Source: Clostridiaceae bacterium (GTDB lineage: Bacteria > Bacillota > Clostridia > Saccharofermentanales > Fastidiosipilaceae). Taken from it: 5,838 nucleotides of DNA. Positions 5,789 through 5,838 of this stretch are shown in pieces. A model generated the notes under the pieces. That model ran no database searches. It was not told the origin of the DNA and saw only the letters and a list, made by a program, of their open reading frames with translations. The stretch spans positions 1 to 5,838 of the forward strand of contig JAAYZH010000079.1 in assembly GCA_012514965.1 (NCBI GenBank). Direction: 5' to 3'. The first letter of the stretch is position 1; every line of letters starts with the position of its first letter. The position numbers were made by a program, and so were the translations under genes.

Positions 5789-5838
5789 TGGTGCGCCCGG
5801 CAGAGATCGAATCCACAACCTTCTGATCCGTAGTCAGA
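5789..5838 (-). tRNA. tRNA-Arg (anticodon ACG), partial: 5' part beyond the window edge
   Basis: On the minus strand the window begins exactly at the anticodon stem: TCTGA, loop CTACGGA, TCAGA (5838 to 5822), anticodon ACG. The A34 is expected to be edited to inosine by TadA so the tRNA reads CGU, CGC and CGA. Then come a 5-nt variable loop (AGGTT), a T arm with loop TTCGATC, the 3' acceptor strand CGGGCGC, discriminator A73 and an encoded CCA (5789-5791). The D arm and the 5' acceptor strand, expected to be GCGCCCG, are missing only because the window ends. The T stem has an unusual A53-U61 pair. Confidence 0.95.

Noticed and set aside
5679..5838. Short plus-strand open frame starting ATGTCTTGG
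   Set aside because: It has no Shine-Dalgarno and runs through the terminator hairpin and across the tRNA gene.

Overview
The window looks like chromosomal DNA from a Gram-positive Bacillota, most likely a clostridial lineage, with roughly balanced GC. The evidence is the gene order cysS - mrnC - rlmB - sigH-like (the core of the Bacillus subtilis/clostridial cysS-to-sigH cluster), the presence of Mini-III RNase, purine-rich Shine-Dalgarno sequences, and a TTG start behind a strong GAGGG. Genus and species cannot be fixed from the sequence alone.

Positions 1-254 hold no protein gene. They contain an extended -10 promoter and what looks like a 6S RNA. An imperfect 18-position closing stem (61-78 with 213-230) is followed directly by a U-rich tract. 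Inside are a central bubble with a 9-bp hairpin on its 3' side and an upper stem capped by a GCAA tetraloop. No T-box consensus is present, although the next gene is an aminoacyl-tRNA synthetase.

Positions 255-3784 are one tightly packed operon: cysS (cysteinyl-tRNA synthetase), mrnC (Mini-III, 23S rRNA maturation), rlmB (23S rRNA 2'-O-methyltransferase with an unusual repetitive basic N-terminal extension) and a SigH-family sigma factor. Every junction overlaps (4, 17 and 4 nt), so translational coupling is likely. The genes link tRNA charging, 23S rRNA processing and modification, and alternative transcription. The rae1/yacP gene that lies between rlmB and sigH in B. subtilis is absent here.

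Positions 3785-3932 are intergenic. They hold a weak AT-rich hairpin that may end the operon, three TTCAC motifs exactly 10 bp apart, and a near-consensus housekeeping promoter (TTGTCA - 17 bp - TATAAT). This drives a 568-codon TTG-start gene (3933-5639) for an unrecognised membrane-anchored extracytoplasmic protein with a long Ser/Thr-rich insert and a C-terminal region that may be an internal duplication.

The window closes with a bidirectional terminator (5752-5784) and the 3' part of a tRNA-Arg(ACG) on the minus strand, cut by the window edge. The most notable items are the 6S RNA next to cysS, the phased repeats upstream of the surface-protein promoter, the architecture of that protein, and the repetitive RlmB extension. 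I see no clear sign of a wholly new biological system.
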